64,000 nucleotides of DNA, from positions 1 to 64,000 of the forward strand of contig NZ_NMUA01000001.1 in the NCBI RefSeq assembly GCF_002312805.1, read 5' to 3'. Made by a program: the position numbers and the translations under genes. Shown here piece by piece: positions 45,236 through 53,493 of this stretch. The notes under the pieces are model-generated. The model was not told the origin of the DNA. It ran no database searches and worked only from the letters and a program-made list of their open reading frames with translations. Position 1 is the first letter of the stretch; every line of letters starts with the position of its first letter. The stretch comes from Sphingobium sp. D43FB (GTDB lineage: Bacteria > Pseudomonadota > Alphaproteobacteria > Sphingomonadales > Sphingomonadaceae).

Positions 45236-46231
45236 TCACCCTTCCTCCTCCTCGTCATCGCGCCCGACCAGGGCCAGCGCCCGCGCCCGAATCTGGTGGG
45301 TCATGCACCAGTGGAGCAGGGCTTCCTCGCGGCCATGGGTGATCCAGGTTTCGGTGGGGGCGACCTCGCGGATCGTGTCGGTCAATTCGTCCCAGTCGGC
45401 ATGGTCGGACAGGATCAGCGGCAGTTCGACATTCTTCTGCCGCGCCCGCTGACGCACGCGCATCCAGCCTGACGCCATGGCCGTGATCGGGTCGGGCAGG
45501 CGGCGGCTCCAGCGGTCGTTGAGCGCGGAGGGCGGGGCGACGACGATCGCGCCGCGCATATCCTTGGCCGCGACGCCGGTGGCGGGGCGCAGGTCGCCCA
45601 TCTCGACGCCGAGTTCGGCATAGAGCGCACACATGCGTTCCATCGCGCCATGGAGGTAGATGGGGTCGCTATGCCCGCGCGCGCGCAGTTCACAGATGAC
45701 CCGCTGCGCCTTGCCCAGCGCATAGGCGCCCACCAAAACACTCCGGTCAGGATTGGCGTGGAGCGCGGCGAGCAGCCGGTCGATCTCGCTGCCCGTGTCG
45801 GGATGGCGGAAGACGGGCAGGCCGAAGGTCGCTTCGGTAACGAAGATGTCGCAGGGCACCGGCTCGAACGGGGGACAAGTGGGGTCGGGGCGACGCTTAT
45901 AATCGCCGGTCACGACAACCCGCTCACCTGCATGAGTCAATACGATCTGCGCCGATCCCAGCACATGACCCGCAGGCACATAGCGGATGGTGACGCCGCC
46001 CAGCCGGATTTCTTCGCCATAGCCGACCGGCGTGCCCGACACAGTGCCATAGCGCAGCCCCATGATCGCCAGCGTTTCGCGCGTGGCCCAGACATGGCCA
46101 TGGCCGCCGCGCGCATGATCGGCATGGCCATGGGTTACCAGCGCGCGTTCGCGCGGCATCGACGGATCGATCCAGGCATCGGCGGGGCGGACATAGATGC
46201 CGGTGGGGTGGGGTTCGATCCAGTGAGCCAT
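45236..46231 (-). CDS. ligase-associated DNA exonuclease (metallo-beta-lactamase fold)
   Basis: 331 residues from the ATG at 46231, with GGAGGG just upstream; the longer frame reads through the btaA promoter region. The metal motif is THGHADHARGG (HxHxDH), followed by PAGHVLGSAQI, VVTGDYKRR and LILSDHADWDELT of the beta-CASP-type core. It is predicted to process 3' ends during repair with the downstream ligase. The gene is divergent from btaA across 132 bp. Confidence 0.93.
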   Translation of the reverse strand: MAHWIEPHPTGIYVRPADAWIDPSMPRERALVTHGHADHARGGHGHVWATRETLAIMGLRYGTVSGTPVGYGEEIRLGGVTIRYVPAGHVLGSAQIVLTHAGERVVVTGDYKRRPDPTCPPFEPVPCDIFVTEATFGLPVFRHPDTGSEIDRLLAALHANPDRSVLVGAYALGKAQRVICELRARGHSDPIYLHGAMERMCALYAELGVEMGDLRPATGVAAKDMRGAIVVAPPSALNDRWSRRLPDPITAMASGWMRVRQRARQKNVELPLILSDHADWDELTDTIREVAPTETWITHGREEALLHWCMTHQIRARALALVGRDDEEEEG

Positions 46232-46271
46232 TCCCTCCAGAAGATGTGAGCGCGCCAGCGGTTCCGCAAGC

Positions 46272-46300
46272 TGGTCACAAGGACGTAACGCTATCGTCAC
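46272..46300 (+). promoter_or_regulatory. three-unit Pho-box-like repeat before btaA
   Basis: TGGTCAC-AAGG-ACGTAAC-GCTA-TCGTCAC: three 7-mers with exact 4-base spacers (11-base period), matching the PhoB CTGTCAC half-site in the GTCAC/GTAAC core. It ends 63 bp before the btaA start. In other alphaproteobacteria betaine-lipid synthesis is induced by phosphate starvation through PhoB, so the role fits. Confidence 0.65.
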
Positions 46301-46363
46301 GGCCACGACACGCATCTGCCCTATGCGCCGCCCACGACCCGACTGCGAGGAGGCTTGAAGGAC

Positions 46364-47584
46364 ATGGCGGCACCGGCACATCAGAACGTCACGCGCGCGG
46401 TGCATCGCCACCGGCATCTGTCCAAACAGGGGCTGCTGGAGCGCGCCTTCACCTTCGCCTTTCGCGGCCTAGTCTATGCCCAGATTTGGGAAGACCCCGC
46501 CGTCGACATGGAAGCGCTGGCGATCACGCCCGACAGCCATGTCGTGACGATCGCGTCGGGGGGCTGCAACGTATTGTCCTACCTGACCGCCGATCCGGCC
46601 AAGATCACCGCCGTCGATCTCAACACCGCGCATATCGCGCTTAACAAGTTGAAGCTGATGGCGGCACGGACCTTGCCCGACCATGCCGCCTTCCACCGCT
46701 TTTTCGCGCAGGCGGATAGCAAGGAAAATATCGCCGCCTATCGCGACATCGTCGCGCCGCACCTCGATGAAGCGACGCGGCGCTATTGGGAAGGACGCGA
46801 CTTGATCGGGCGGCGCCGGATCGGCGGATTCGCACGTGGTATCTACAAACATGGGCTTTTGGGCCGCTTCATCGGCGCGGCGCATCTGCTGGCGCGGGTG
46901 CATGGCGTGGACCTGCGGCGGATGCTGGCGGCGACGTCGCGCGCCGAACAGCGCGAGATTTTCGAGCGGGAGGTAGCGCCGATCTTCGACCGCGCTTTTG
47001 TCCGCTGGCTCACCAGCCAGCCCGCCTCGCTCTTCGGCCTGGGTATCCCGCCCGCGCAGTTCGAGGCGCTGGCCGGTGACGCGCGCATGGACGTGGTGTT
47101 GAAGGCCCGGCTTGAGAAGCTGGCCTGCGACTTCGACCTGAAGGATAATTATTTCGCGGTGCAGGCGTTCGGCCGGGGCTATGACGGCGGTGAAGGGCCA
47201 TTGCCGCCCTATTTGCAGGCCGCCAATCATGATGCCGTCCGGGCGCGCGCAGACCGCGTCGATGTGCGCCATGCCAACTTCACCGACTTCCTGCGCGAAC
47301 AGCCTGATGCATCGGCGGATCGCTACATCCTGCTCGATGCGCAGGACTGGATGGATGACGAGCAGTTGAACGCGCTCTGGGCGCAGATCACGCGGACGGC
47401 CAGGCCCGGCGCACGGGTGCTGTTCCGCACGGCGGGCGAACCCAGCATCCTGCCGGGCCGGGTGGTGGACGCTGTGCTGGACCGCTGGGCGTATCAAGCC
47501 GAAGCATCGCTCGACTATACCGCGCGCGACCGGTCGGCCATTTATGGCGGCGTCCATCTCTATGTGCTGAAGGACGCGCTGTGA
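46364..47584 (+). CDS. btaA: S-adenosylmethionine:diacylglycerol 3-amino-3-carboxypropyltransferase
   Basis: 406 residues from the ATG at 46364, 10 bases after GAGGAGG; the TTG at 46355 is too close to it. Family (DUF3419/BtaA) blocks: FRGLVYAQIWEDPAVDMEAL, ITIASGGCN-type VVTIASGGCNVLSYL (SAM site), VDLNTAHIALNKLKL and YILLDAQDWMDD. It moves the aminocarboxypropyl group of SAM onto diacylglycerol, making diacylglyceryl homoserine, the first step of betaine lipid (DGTS). Coupled to btaB. Confidence 0.95.
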   Translation: MAAPAHQNVTRAVHRHRHLSKQGLLERAFTFAFRGLVYAQIWEDPAVDMEALAITPDSHVVTIASGGCNVLSYLTADPAKITAVDLNTAHIALNKLKLMAARTLPDHAAFHRFFAQADSKENIAAYRDIVAPHLDEATRRYWEGRDLIGRRRIGGFARGIYKHGLLGRFIGAAHLLARVHGVDLRRMLAATSRAEQREIFEREVAPIFDRAFVRWLTSQPASLFGLGIPPAQFEALAGDARMDVVLKARLEKLACDFDLKDNYFAVQAFGRGYDGGEGPLPPYLQAANHDAVRARADRVDVRHANFTDFLREQPDASADRYILLDAQDWMDDEQLNALWAQITRTARPGARVLFRTAGEPSILPGRVVDAVLDRWAYQAEASLDYTARDRSAIYGGVHLYVLKDAL

Positions 47585-48225
47585 GCGACCATGGGCGGTT
47601 GATGGACGGCACCTATCGCTGGCAGCGCCACATCTATGACATCACCCGCAAATATTATCTGCTGGGTCGGGACGGCCTGATCGCTGACCTCTCCCCGCCA
47701 TCGGGTGGAAGCGTGCTGGAGATTGGCTGCGGCACGGGGCGCAATTTGATCGCGGTGGGCAAGGCCTGGCCCCATGCGCGGCTGTACGGCGTCGATATTT
47801 CGCAGGCGATGCTCGACACCGCGCAATTGTCGGTCGAACGAGTCGGCATGGCGCGCTGCGTCCGCTTGGCGCAGGGCGATGCCGTCGATTTCGATCCGAT
47901 GGCGCTGTTCGGCCAAGCCACGTTCGACCGGGTGTTCATCAGTTATGCGCTTTCGATGATCCCGCAGTGGGAGGCGGCACTGGCGCAAGCCGCGCGCTGC
48001 GTTGCGCCGGGCGGTCGACTCGAAGTCGTCGATTTCGGGCAGCAGGAAGGCTGGCCGGCTGTGTGGCGGCGGGTGCTGTTCGGCTGGCTGGCGCGGTTCC
48101 ATGTGACGCCGCGCCATGTGCTGGGAGCGGCGATCGAGAAAGTGGCGGGGGACGTTGGCGGTGAAGCCAGCGTCCGGCCGCTGTATCGCGGTTATGCGCT
48201 ACGGGGTGGCGTGGCGTTGGGTTAG
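47581..48225 (+). CDS. btaB: diacylglyceryl-homoserine N-methyltransferase
   Basis: 214 residues from a GTG overlapping the btaA stop (GTGA). Class I methyltransferase with SAM loop VLEIGCGTGRNLIAVG, YGVDISQAMLDTA, FDRVFISYALSMIPQWE and GGRLEVVDFGQQ. The opening LMDGTYRWQRHIYDITRKYY is typical of BtaB. It trimethylates the homoserine head to the betaine lipid DGTS, replacing phospholipid when phosphate is low. Confidence 0.95.
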   Translation: MSDHGRLMDGTYRWQRHIYDITRKYYLLGRDGLIADLSPPSGGSVLEIGCGTGRNLIAVGKAWPHARLYGVDISQAMLDTAQLSVERVGMARCVRLAQGDAVDFDPMALFGQATFDRVFISYALSMIPQWEAALAQAARCVAPGGRLEVVDFGQQEGWPAVWRRVLFGWLARFHVTPRHVLGAAIEKVAGDVGGEASVRPLYRGYALRGGVALG

Positions 48226-48276
48226 CCCTACCTCTCGCTGCAGGGAGAACTACTGATTACGCACCAACCCCCCCGG

Positions 48277-48390
48277 CCGTTCGGGCTGAGCCTGTCGAAG
48301 CCTCTTGCCTTACTCAAGGAAGTAAGGCCCCCTTCGACTGCCTGCAAGGCAGGCGCTCAGGACAGGCTTCGACAAGCTCAGGGCGAACGG
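48277..48390. repeat. family-A palindromic repeat (CTGAGC variant) with a nested palindrome
   Basis: Outer arms CCGTTCGGGCTGAGCCTGTC... (48277-48300) and CTTCGACAAGCTCAGGGCGA... (48367-48390) face each other. Inside is a further half-copy, CTTCGACT then GCTCAGGACAGG, split by the 15-base palindrome GCCTGCAAGGCAGGC. It sits between the convergent btaB and hemA genes. Confidence 0.85.
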
Positions 48391-48414
48391 ATGACGTGGT
48401 CTTGCGGCGAGAAT

Positions 48415-49641
48415 TCAAGCCGCGCGCCGCGCCGCCTTCTCCAAATCCAGCCGATCCCAAATCTCGACCAGCGCGTTCACCAAGTCGCGCATCATCGCTT
48501 CGGTGTGCGCCGGGCCGGGCGTGAAGCGCAGGCGCTCGGTGCCGCGCGGGACGGTGGGATAGTTGATGGGCTGCACATAGGCGCCATATTCGGCGAGCAG
48601 GATGTCGCTGATCCGTTTGGCCTTGACCGGATCGCCGACCATCAGCGGGACGATATGCGTCACCGACGGCATGACCGGCAGGCCAGCGTCCGCCATCATC
48701 GTCTTGAGCATCGCGGCAGCGGCCTGCTGGCCCTCGCGCTCTTCGCTCGACGCCTTGAGGTGGCGCACGCTCGCCAACACGCCGGCGACCAGCACGGGCG
48801 ACAGCGAGGTGGTGAAGATGAAGCCGGGTGCATAGCTGCGGATCACATCGACGATCATCTGGTCGGCCGCAATATAGCCGCCCATGACGCCGAACGCCTT
48901 GCCGAGCGTGCCTTCGATGATGGTCAGCCGATCCGCGACATCGTCGCGTTCCGAAATGCCGCCGCCGCGCGCGCCATACATGCCCACGGCATGGACTTCA
49001 TCGAGATAGGTGAGCGCGTTGAACTCGTCGGCCAGGTCGCAGATTTCCGCGATCGGCGCGACATCGCCGTCCATCGAATAGACGCTTTCGAAGGCGATCA
49101 GCTTGGGGGCTTCGGGGTCTTCGGCAGCCAGCAATTCGCGCAGATGCTCGACATCATTGTGACGGAAGACGCGCTTTTCGCAGCCCGAATTGCGGATGCC
49201 CGCGATCATGCTGGCATGGTTGAGTTCGTCGGAAAAGATGATGCAGCCGGGCAGCAGTCGCGCCAGCGTCGCCAGCGTCGCTTCGTTCGAGACATAGCCC
49301 GACGTGAACAGCAGGGCGGCTTCCTTGCCATGCAGGTCGGCCAGTTCGCCTTCCAGATCGACATGATAATGGGTGTTGCCGCCGATATTGCGCGTGCCGC
49401 CGGAACCCGCGCCGACATCGTGCAGCGCCTCTTCCATCGCGGCGATCACCTTGGGATGCTGGCCCATGGCGAGATAGTCGTTCGAACACCAGACGGCAAT
49501 CGGCTTGGGGCCATTATGGCCGTGGAAACAGCGCGCATTGGGGTAGGAACCGCGATTGCGGAGGATGTCGATGAACACCCGATACCGGCCTTCTTCATGA
49601 AGACGGTCGATCGCCTGCGCAAAGATATGCTTGTAGTTCAC
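48415..49641 (-). CDS. hemA: 5-aminolevulinate synthase
   Basis: 408 residues from the GTG at 49641 ([19 protein letters not shown]). PLP alpha-oxoamine synthase: [48 protein letters not shown] and the PLP lysine in [13 protein letters not shown]. It condenses glycine and succinyl-CoA to start heme synthesis; the C4 route is the alphaproteobacterial form. Succinyl-CoA is also the product of the propionate genes, though 35 kb away. The open frame upstream of the GTG is not family-like. Confidence 0.97.
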   Translation of the reverse strand: MNYKHIFAQAIDRLHEEGRYRVFIDILRNRGSYPNARCFHGHNGPKPIAVWCSNDYLAMGQHPKVIAAMEEALHDVGAGSGGTRNIGGNTHYHVDLEGELADLHGKEAALLFTSGYVSNEATLATLARLLPGCIIFSDELNHASMIAGIRNSGCEKRVFRHNDVEHLRELLAAEDPEAPKLIAFESVYSMDGDVAPIAEICDLADEFNALTYLDEVHAVGMYGARGGGISERDDVADRLTIIEGTLGKAFGVMGGYIAADQMIVDVIRSYAPGFIFTTSLSPVLVAGVLASVRHLKASSEEREGQQAAAAMLKTMMADAGLPVMPSVTHIVPLMVGDPVKAKRISDILLAEYGAYVQPINYPTVPRGTERLRFTPGPAHTEAMMRDLVNALVEIWDRLDLEKAARRAA

Positions 49642-49782
49642 GCTCGCCCTATCCCTTGATGGCCCGCATCCTCTGGGTGCGGCGTTTACCGGTAGATGGC
49701 GCGCATTACCAGCGCTAACCGCTCGCAGACATAGGGGGAAATACCGATCAGTGATATCGGACCTTTTGTCCAAGCCTCTATA

Positions 49783-50586
49783 TTATAGCTGTTCCAGGCG
49801 GGAAAGACCGTAGCGGGCGAGCGCCGGGACGAGGGCGCGGACCTTGTCATCGACGCGCGTGAATATCGCTATGCCCGGTGGCGGCGTGTCGGGCCAGGGC
49901 TGGCCCTGCGTCAGAAAGGCGATGCGCCGGGCAATGCCGTCGCCGCCGTGGACGAAGGTGAGCGGACGAGGTGCAGCGGCCGCCAGTTCGGCCTCGACCA
50001 GCGGAAAATGGGTGCAGGCGAGCGCCACTACATCCATCCGATCGCCGCCGGGCTGTTCGGTCAATCCTGCCAGCGCGGTGCGGGCGATGGCGGGATCGAG
50101 CGGTTCGCCGCGCAGCTTCGCCTCGGCCAGTTCGACCAGCGCCGCGCTGCCATGGCGCAGCATGATGCAGTCCGCGCCATGTTCGGCGGCGAGCCGATCG
50201 ACATAGGGCTGGCGCACGGTGGCGGCAGTGCCGAGTACGCCGAACACGCGGCTTTTGGACGCCAGGGCAGCGGGCTTTATCGCCGGGACGGTGCCGACGA
50301 CCGGAATGTCGAGCGCGGCGCGCACATGCTGGAGCGCGATGGTAGACGCGGTGTTGCAGGCAATGACGGCAAGGCGCGGCCGATAGCGTTCGACCAGCCG
50401 CCCTAGCAACGCGGGCACCCGCGCCGCAATCTCCGCCTCGCTCTTGGTCCCATAGGGAAAGCCCGCGCTGTCGGCGGCGTAAATCACTGGCGCCGTAGGT
50501 ATCAGCGCGCGCGCAGGTGCAAGGATGGACAGACCCCCGACGCCGGAATCGAAAAACAGGATCGGGGCGGAGGATGCGACGGTCAT
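49783..50586 (-). CDS. murI: glutamate racemase
   Basis: 267 residues from the ATG at 50586 (MTVASSAPILFFDSGVGGLS); an ATG at 50598 is an alternative. The two catalytic Cys are in VIACNTASTIAL and LACTHFPLVEAEL, with FDSGVGGLSI and YAADSAGFPYG binding substrate. It makes D-glutamate for peptidoglycan. Confidence 0.96.
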   Translation of the reverse strand: MTVASSAPILFFDSGVGGLSILAPARALIPTAPVIYAADSAGFPYGTKSEAEIAARVPALLGRLVERYRPRLAVIACNTASTIALQHVRAALDIPVVGTVPAIKPAALASKSRVFGVLGTAATVRQPYVDRLAAEHGADCIMLRHGSAALVELAEAKLRGEPLDPAIARTALAGLTEQPGGDRMDVVALACTHFPLVEAELAAAAPRPLTFVHGGDGIARRIAFLTQGQPWPDTPPPGIAIFTRVDDKVRALVPALARYGLSRLEQL

Positions 50587-50638
50587 TATGCCGACCATGT
50601 CGCGACATCGAGCGAGGGTGTCAACTATTGGGAAGCTG

Positions 50639-51187
50639 TCAGGAGCGGAGTAAGGGATAGCGCTCCTGCCACCGCTTGCTGCGAACCCGTGCGTCAAAGA
50701 TGGCGCGCTTGCTCGTCACAAAATCCGGCGTCGGTTGCAGCCGCAGAGCAAATAGATCGTCCAAGCCGTAGGGTGCATTGATTTCAATTTGCCCTGACCG
50801 CGACAGCCAACCCGCCACAGCCGTAGCCGTTTCTGGCCAGTGTCGCATCGCATCTGCGACATCGGTATAGAGCGTATCTCCGTTGCGATCATGCATACGC
50901 GCCTGGTTTTTTACGGACCAGATCGAGTCCGGCGAATGAGGGAGGAGTGAGGCTTCAAGACCTTTATCCACCTCAGGCGTGGCTCTGGCGGCATTAAACC
51001 AAAGGACGTCTATGTCGCCGATGGGTGGCTGGACAGGGCGGCCATGCAATCGGTCCCATATGGCGTCGCGCACGAAGCCAGCGCCGATCCAACCATCCGC
51101 AAGGTCGAGCGCCCGAACGATCGACAGAGCCTGCAACCGAAAGGGGTCGTCGGCCAATATACGGATCAATTCCTGGTCGTGCATCAC
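50639..51187 (-). CDS. nucleotidyltransferase family protein (DUF925 / NTP_transf_6)
   Basis: 182 residues. The motif [15 protein letters not shown] followed by [10 protein letters not shown] gives the two acidic residues of the nucleotidyltransferase site (DID), and [19 protein letters not shown] is the typical C-terminal block. Substrate unknown; the family is small and often found alone. Base composition is somewhat less GC-rich than the neighbours, so recent transfer is possible. Divergent from plsY. Confidence 0.85.
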   Translation of the reverse strand: MMHDQELIRILADDPFRLQALSIVRALDLADGWIGAGFVRDAIWDRLHGRPVQPPIGDIDVLWFNAARATPEVDKGLEASLLPHSPDSIWSVKNQARMHDRNGDTLYTDVADAMRHWPETATAVAGWLSRSGQIEINAPYGLDDLFALRLQPTPDFVTSKRAIFDARVRSKRWQERYPLLRS

Positions 51188-51289
51188 GGCAAACCAACTA
51201 TCACAAGATGGATCGGAATGCCCGTATCTTGCCCATTGCCCGTGCCGTTCGTCACGCTATGGTCGCGCTTTCCTTCTATCGGCGAGATC

Positions 51290-51889
51290 ATGACACTTCC
51301 CTGGCTGCTTCCGCTCTTCGTGCTGGCCCTTGGCTATCTGCTTGGCTCTATCCCCTTTGGCCTGGTGCTGACGCGCCTCACCGGGGCGGGGGATTTGCGG
51401 CAGATCGGGTCGGGCAATATCGGCGCGACCAATGTGCTGCGGACCGGGCGCAAGGGGCTGGCGGCGGCGACCTTGCTGCTGGATCTGCTCAAGGGCGCGG
51501 TGGCGGTGCTGATCGGCGCTGCGCTTATCGAGGGTGGCGGACCGATGGCGGGCGCGATGGCGTTTATCGGCCATTGCTACCCGGTTTGGCTGCGCTTTGC
51601 CGGGGGCAAGGGCGTGGCGACGATGATGGGCGTGGTGACGGCGCTCCATTGGCCCGCCGGGTGCATTTTTGCTGCGGTGTGGCTGGCTGCGCTGTTCGGA
51701 ACGAAATGGTCGTCGGTCGGCGGCATGGCGGCAGCGGTCAGCGCGCCGATCGCTTTGTGGTTCATGGGGCGGATCGACCTGGTGCCGGTGACGCTGGCGC
51801 TGACGCTGATCCTGCTGTGGCGGCACCGCGCCAATATCGCGCGGCTGATGCAGGGCACGGAGCCGAAGATCGGAGCCGCGAAGGAATGA
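51290..51889 (+). CDS. plsY: glycerol-3-phosphate acyltransferase PlsY
   Basis: 199 residues from the ATG at 51290. Integral membrane protein with about five helices and the PlsY motifs [32 protein letters not shown] and [12 protein letters not shown]. It acylates glycerol-3-phosphate from acyl-phosphate, the first phospholipid step. Its stop overlaps the dprA start (ATGA). Confidence 0.96.
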   Translation: MTLPWLLPLFVLALGYLLGSIPFGLVLTRLTGAGDLRQIGSGNIGATNVLRTGRKGLAAATLLLDLLKGAVAVLIGAALIEGGGPMAGAMAFIGHCYPVWLRFAGGKGVATMMGVVTALHWPAGCIFAAVWLAALFGTKWSSVGGMAAAVSAPIALWFMGRIDLVPVTLALTLILLWRHRANIARLMQGTEPKIGAAKE

Positions 51890-52968
51890 GCGAGGGGGAG
51901 CGGTTCGACCGGCTGCGGCTGATCCGATCGCCCCGGATCGGACCGGTCAGCTATCGGCAATTGCTCGCCCGTTTCGGCACGGCCGGCGCAGCGTTGCGCG
52001 GCATCCCTGACTTGGCGGCGCGCGGTGGCGGCAAGGCCAGCGTGGCGGACGCGGGCGCGGTGGAGCGGGAGATTGCCGCGTCGCAGGCTTTGGGCGCACG
52101 CTATTTGATGATGGGCGATGCGGACTATCCCGCGCTGCTCGACCAGATGGAGGGCGCGCCGCCTGCGCTGATCGTGCGCGGCAGTGCGGCGCTGGCGGAG
52201 GGCCAATGTATCGCGATGGTCGGCGCGCGCAATGCGTCGGCGGCGGCGGTGCGCTTTGCGCGGGTTTTGGCGCAGGACTTGGGGCAGCGCGGCGCAGTGG
52301 TCGTGTCAGGGCTGGCGCGCGGCATCGACACGGCGGCGCATCAGGGATCGGTAGCGACCGGGACGATCGGCGTCATCGCCTGCGGGCTGGACGTCGTATT
52401 CCCGCCGGAAAATCGCGACTTGCAGGCGCAGATCGCGGACGAAGGTCTGCTGGTGACCGAACATCCCCCCGGCACCCAGCCACTGGCCCGCCATTTTCCG
52501 GCACGCAACCGCATCATTGCCGGACTGGCGCTGGGGACCGTGGTGGTCGAAGCCGCGCCCAAGTCCGGCTCGCTCATCACCGCGCGGCTTGCGGGAGAGG
52601 CTGGGCGCGAGGTGATGGCCGTGCCCGGCTCTCCGCTCGACCCGCGCGCGCAGGGATGCAACCAGTTGATCCGCGACGGCGCGACGCTGATCCAGAATGC
52701 GGCCGACGTGCTGGAAGCGGTCGGCCAGATCGACCCGCGCATGGTGCGGCAGGGCAGCTTCGACTTTGCGGGCGAACCCGTGTCGAGCGACGTCGCTGCG
52801 AGCGAGCGCGACGCGGTGATCGCGCTGCTCAGCCACGCGCCCGCACCGGTCGACGATCTGATCCGGCTGAGCGGCCTTAGTCCGGCTGTGGTGCAGACGG
52901 TGCTGCTTGAACTGGAACTGGCCGAACGGCTGGACCGGCTGGCGGGCGGACGGGTGAGTTTGCGGTGA
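51886..52968 (+). CDS. dprA: DNA-processing protein DprA
   Basis: 360 residues from the ATG at 51886, coupled to plsY; a much longer open frame upstream is not family-like. The N-terminal SAM-like region is followed by the Rossmann-fold DprA core: [52 protein letters not shown] and [20 protein letters not shown], and a C-terminal winged helix (about 300-360). It loads RecA on incoming single-stranded DNA during transformation. Confidence 0.96.
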   Translation: MSEGERFDRLRLIRSPRIGPVSYRQLLARFGTAGAALRGIPDLAARGGGKASVADAGAVEREIAASQALGARYLMMGDADYPALLDQMEGAPPALIVRGSAALAEGQCIAMVGARNASAAAVRFARVLAQDLGQRGAVVVSGLARGIDTAAHQGSVATGTIGVIACGLDVVFPPENRDLQAQIADEGLLVTEHPPGTQPLARHFPARNRIIAGLALGTVVVEAAPKSGSLITARLAGEAGREVMAVPGSPLDPRAQGCNQLIRDGATLIQNAADVLEAVGQIDPRMVRQGSFDFAGEPVSSDVAASERDAVIALLSHAPAPVDDLIRLSGLSPAVVQTVLLELELAERLDRLAGGRVSLR

Positions 52969-52979
52969 CAATCGATTTT

Positions 52980-53009
52980 GTCATGCCAGCGAAGGCTGGC
53001 ATCTCAGGC
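52980..53009 (+). repeat. left family-B arm flanking the GIY-YIG gene
   Basis: 30 bases beginning GTCATGCCAGCGAAGGCTGG, with internal hairpin ATGCCAGC/GCTGGCAT. It is an exact reverse complement of 53322-53351 and differs by one base over 27 from the arm at 57834-57860. It starts 11 bases after the dprA stop. Confidence 0.95.
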
Positions 53010-53031
53010 GGTGGCGCTTAACATTTGCCCT

Positions 53032-53319
53032 ATGCGCGGAGGCTGGACCTATATCATGACCAACAAGCCGCGTGGCGTGCTGTATGTTGGCGTGACCAGT
53101 TCGCTCCATGCGCGCGTGGACCAGCATCGGCGCGGGGTTGGATCGGATTTCTGCCGTCAGTATAATCTGCGTCGTCTTGTTTTGGTCGAGCGCCACGATC
53201 ATATCACGGAGGCCATAGCGCGTGAAAAAGCTATCAAAGCATGGAAGCGTGAATGGAAAATCCGGTTGATCGAAGAGGCGAACCCGGAATGGCGCGATCT
53301 GTTCGACCTCACCGTCTAG
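53032..53319 (+). CDS. single-domain GIY-YIG nuclease family protein, carried between two inverted repeats
   Basis: 95 residues from the ATG at 53032; the open frame before it is repeat sequence. The GIY-YIG fold is intact: WTYIMTNKPRG and LYVGVTS for the two signature strands, LHARVDQHRRG for the catalytic Arg, then AIAREKAIKAWKREWKIRLI and NPEWRDL. This is the COG2827 type, small proteins common in alphaproteobacteria without a settled function. The gene lies inside a 372-bp unit closed by perfect 30-bp inverted repeats. The same arm family forms gene-less elements at 41427 and 57834. It interrupts the dprA-topA gap and shares no operon logic with either. Confidence 0.9.
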   Translation: MRGGWTYIMTNKPRGVLYVGVTSSLHARVDQHRRGVGSDFCRQYNLRRLVLVERHDHITEAIAREKAIKAWKREWKIRLIEEANPEWRDLFDLTV

Positions 53320-53321
53320 GG

Positions 53322-53351
53322 GCCTGAGATGCCAGCCTTCGCTGGCATGAC
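53322..53351 (-). repeat. right family-B arm flanking the GIY-YIG gene
   Basis: Exact 30-base reverse complement of 52980-53009, starting two bases after the GIY-YIG stop codon. It is followed by GGGGTTTTT, so arm plus T run could also act as a terminator for the nuclease gene. Confidence 0.95.
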
Positions 53352-53425
53352 GGGGTTTTTGCGCTGCGGTGATGCGCGATCAGTACTGGCCATCCCCCGT
53401 CATCTCCCCTAATCACACGCACCGC

Positions 53426-53455
53426 TTGACGCCCGCCGTCATCGCCTTCCAGACT
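53426..53455 (+). promoter_or_regulatory. possible topA promoter
   Basis: TTGACG (53426-53431) and CAGACT (53450-53455) are 18 bases apart, about 40 bases before the topA start. The -35 matches the consensus in five of six positions; the -10 is weak, as is common in this group. Confidence 0.3.
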
Positions 53456-53493
53456 CGCGCGTACGTGTGAGGCATCAAAGTTCGGGGCCGTAA

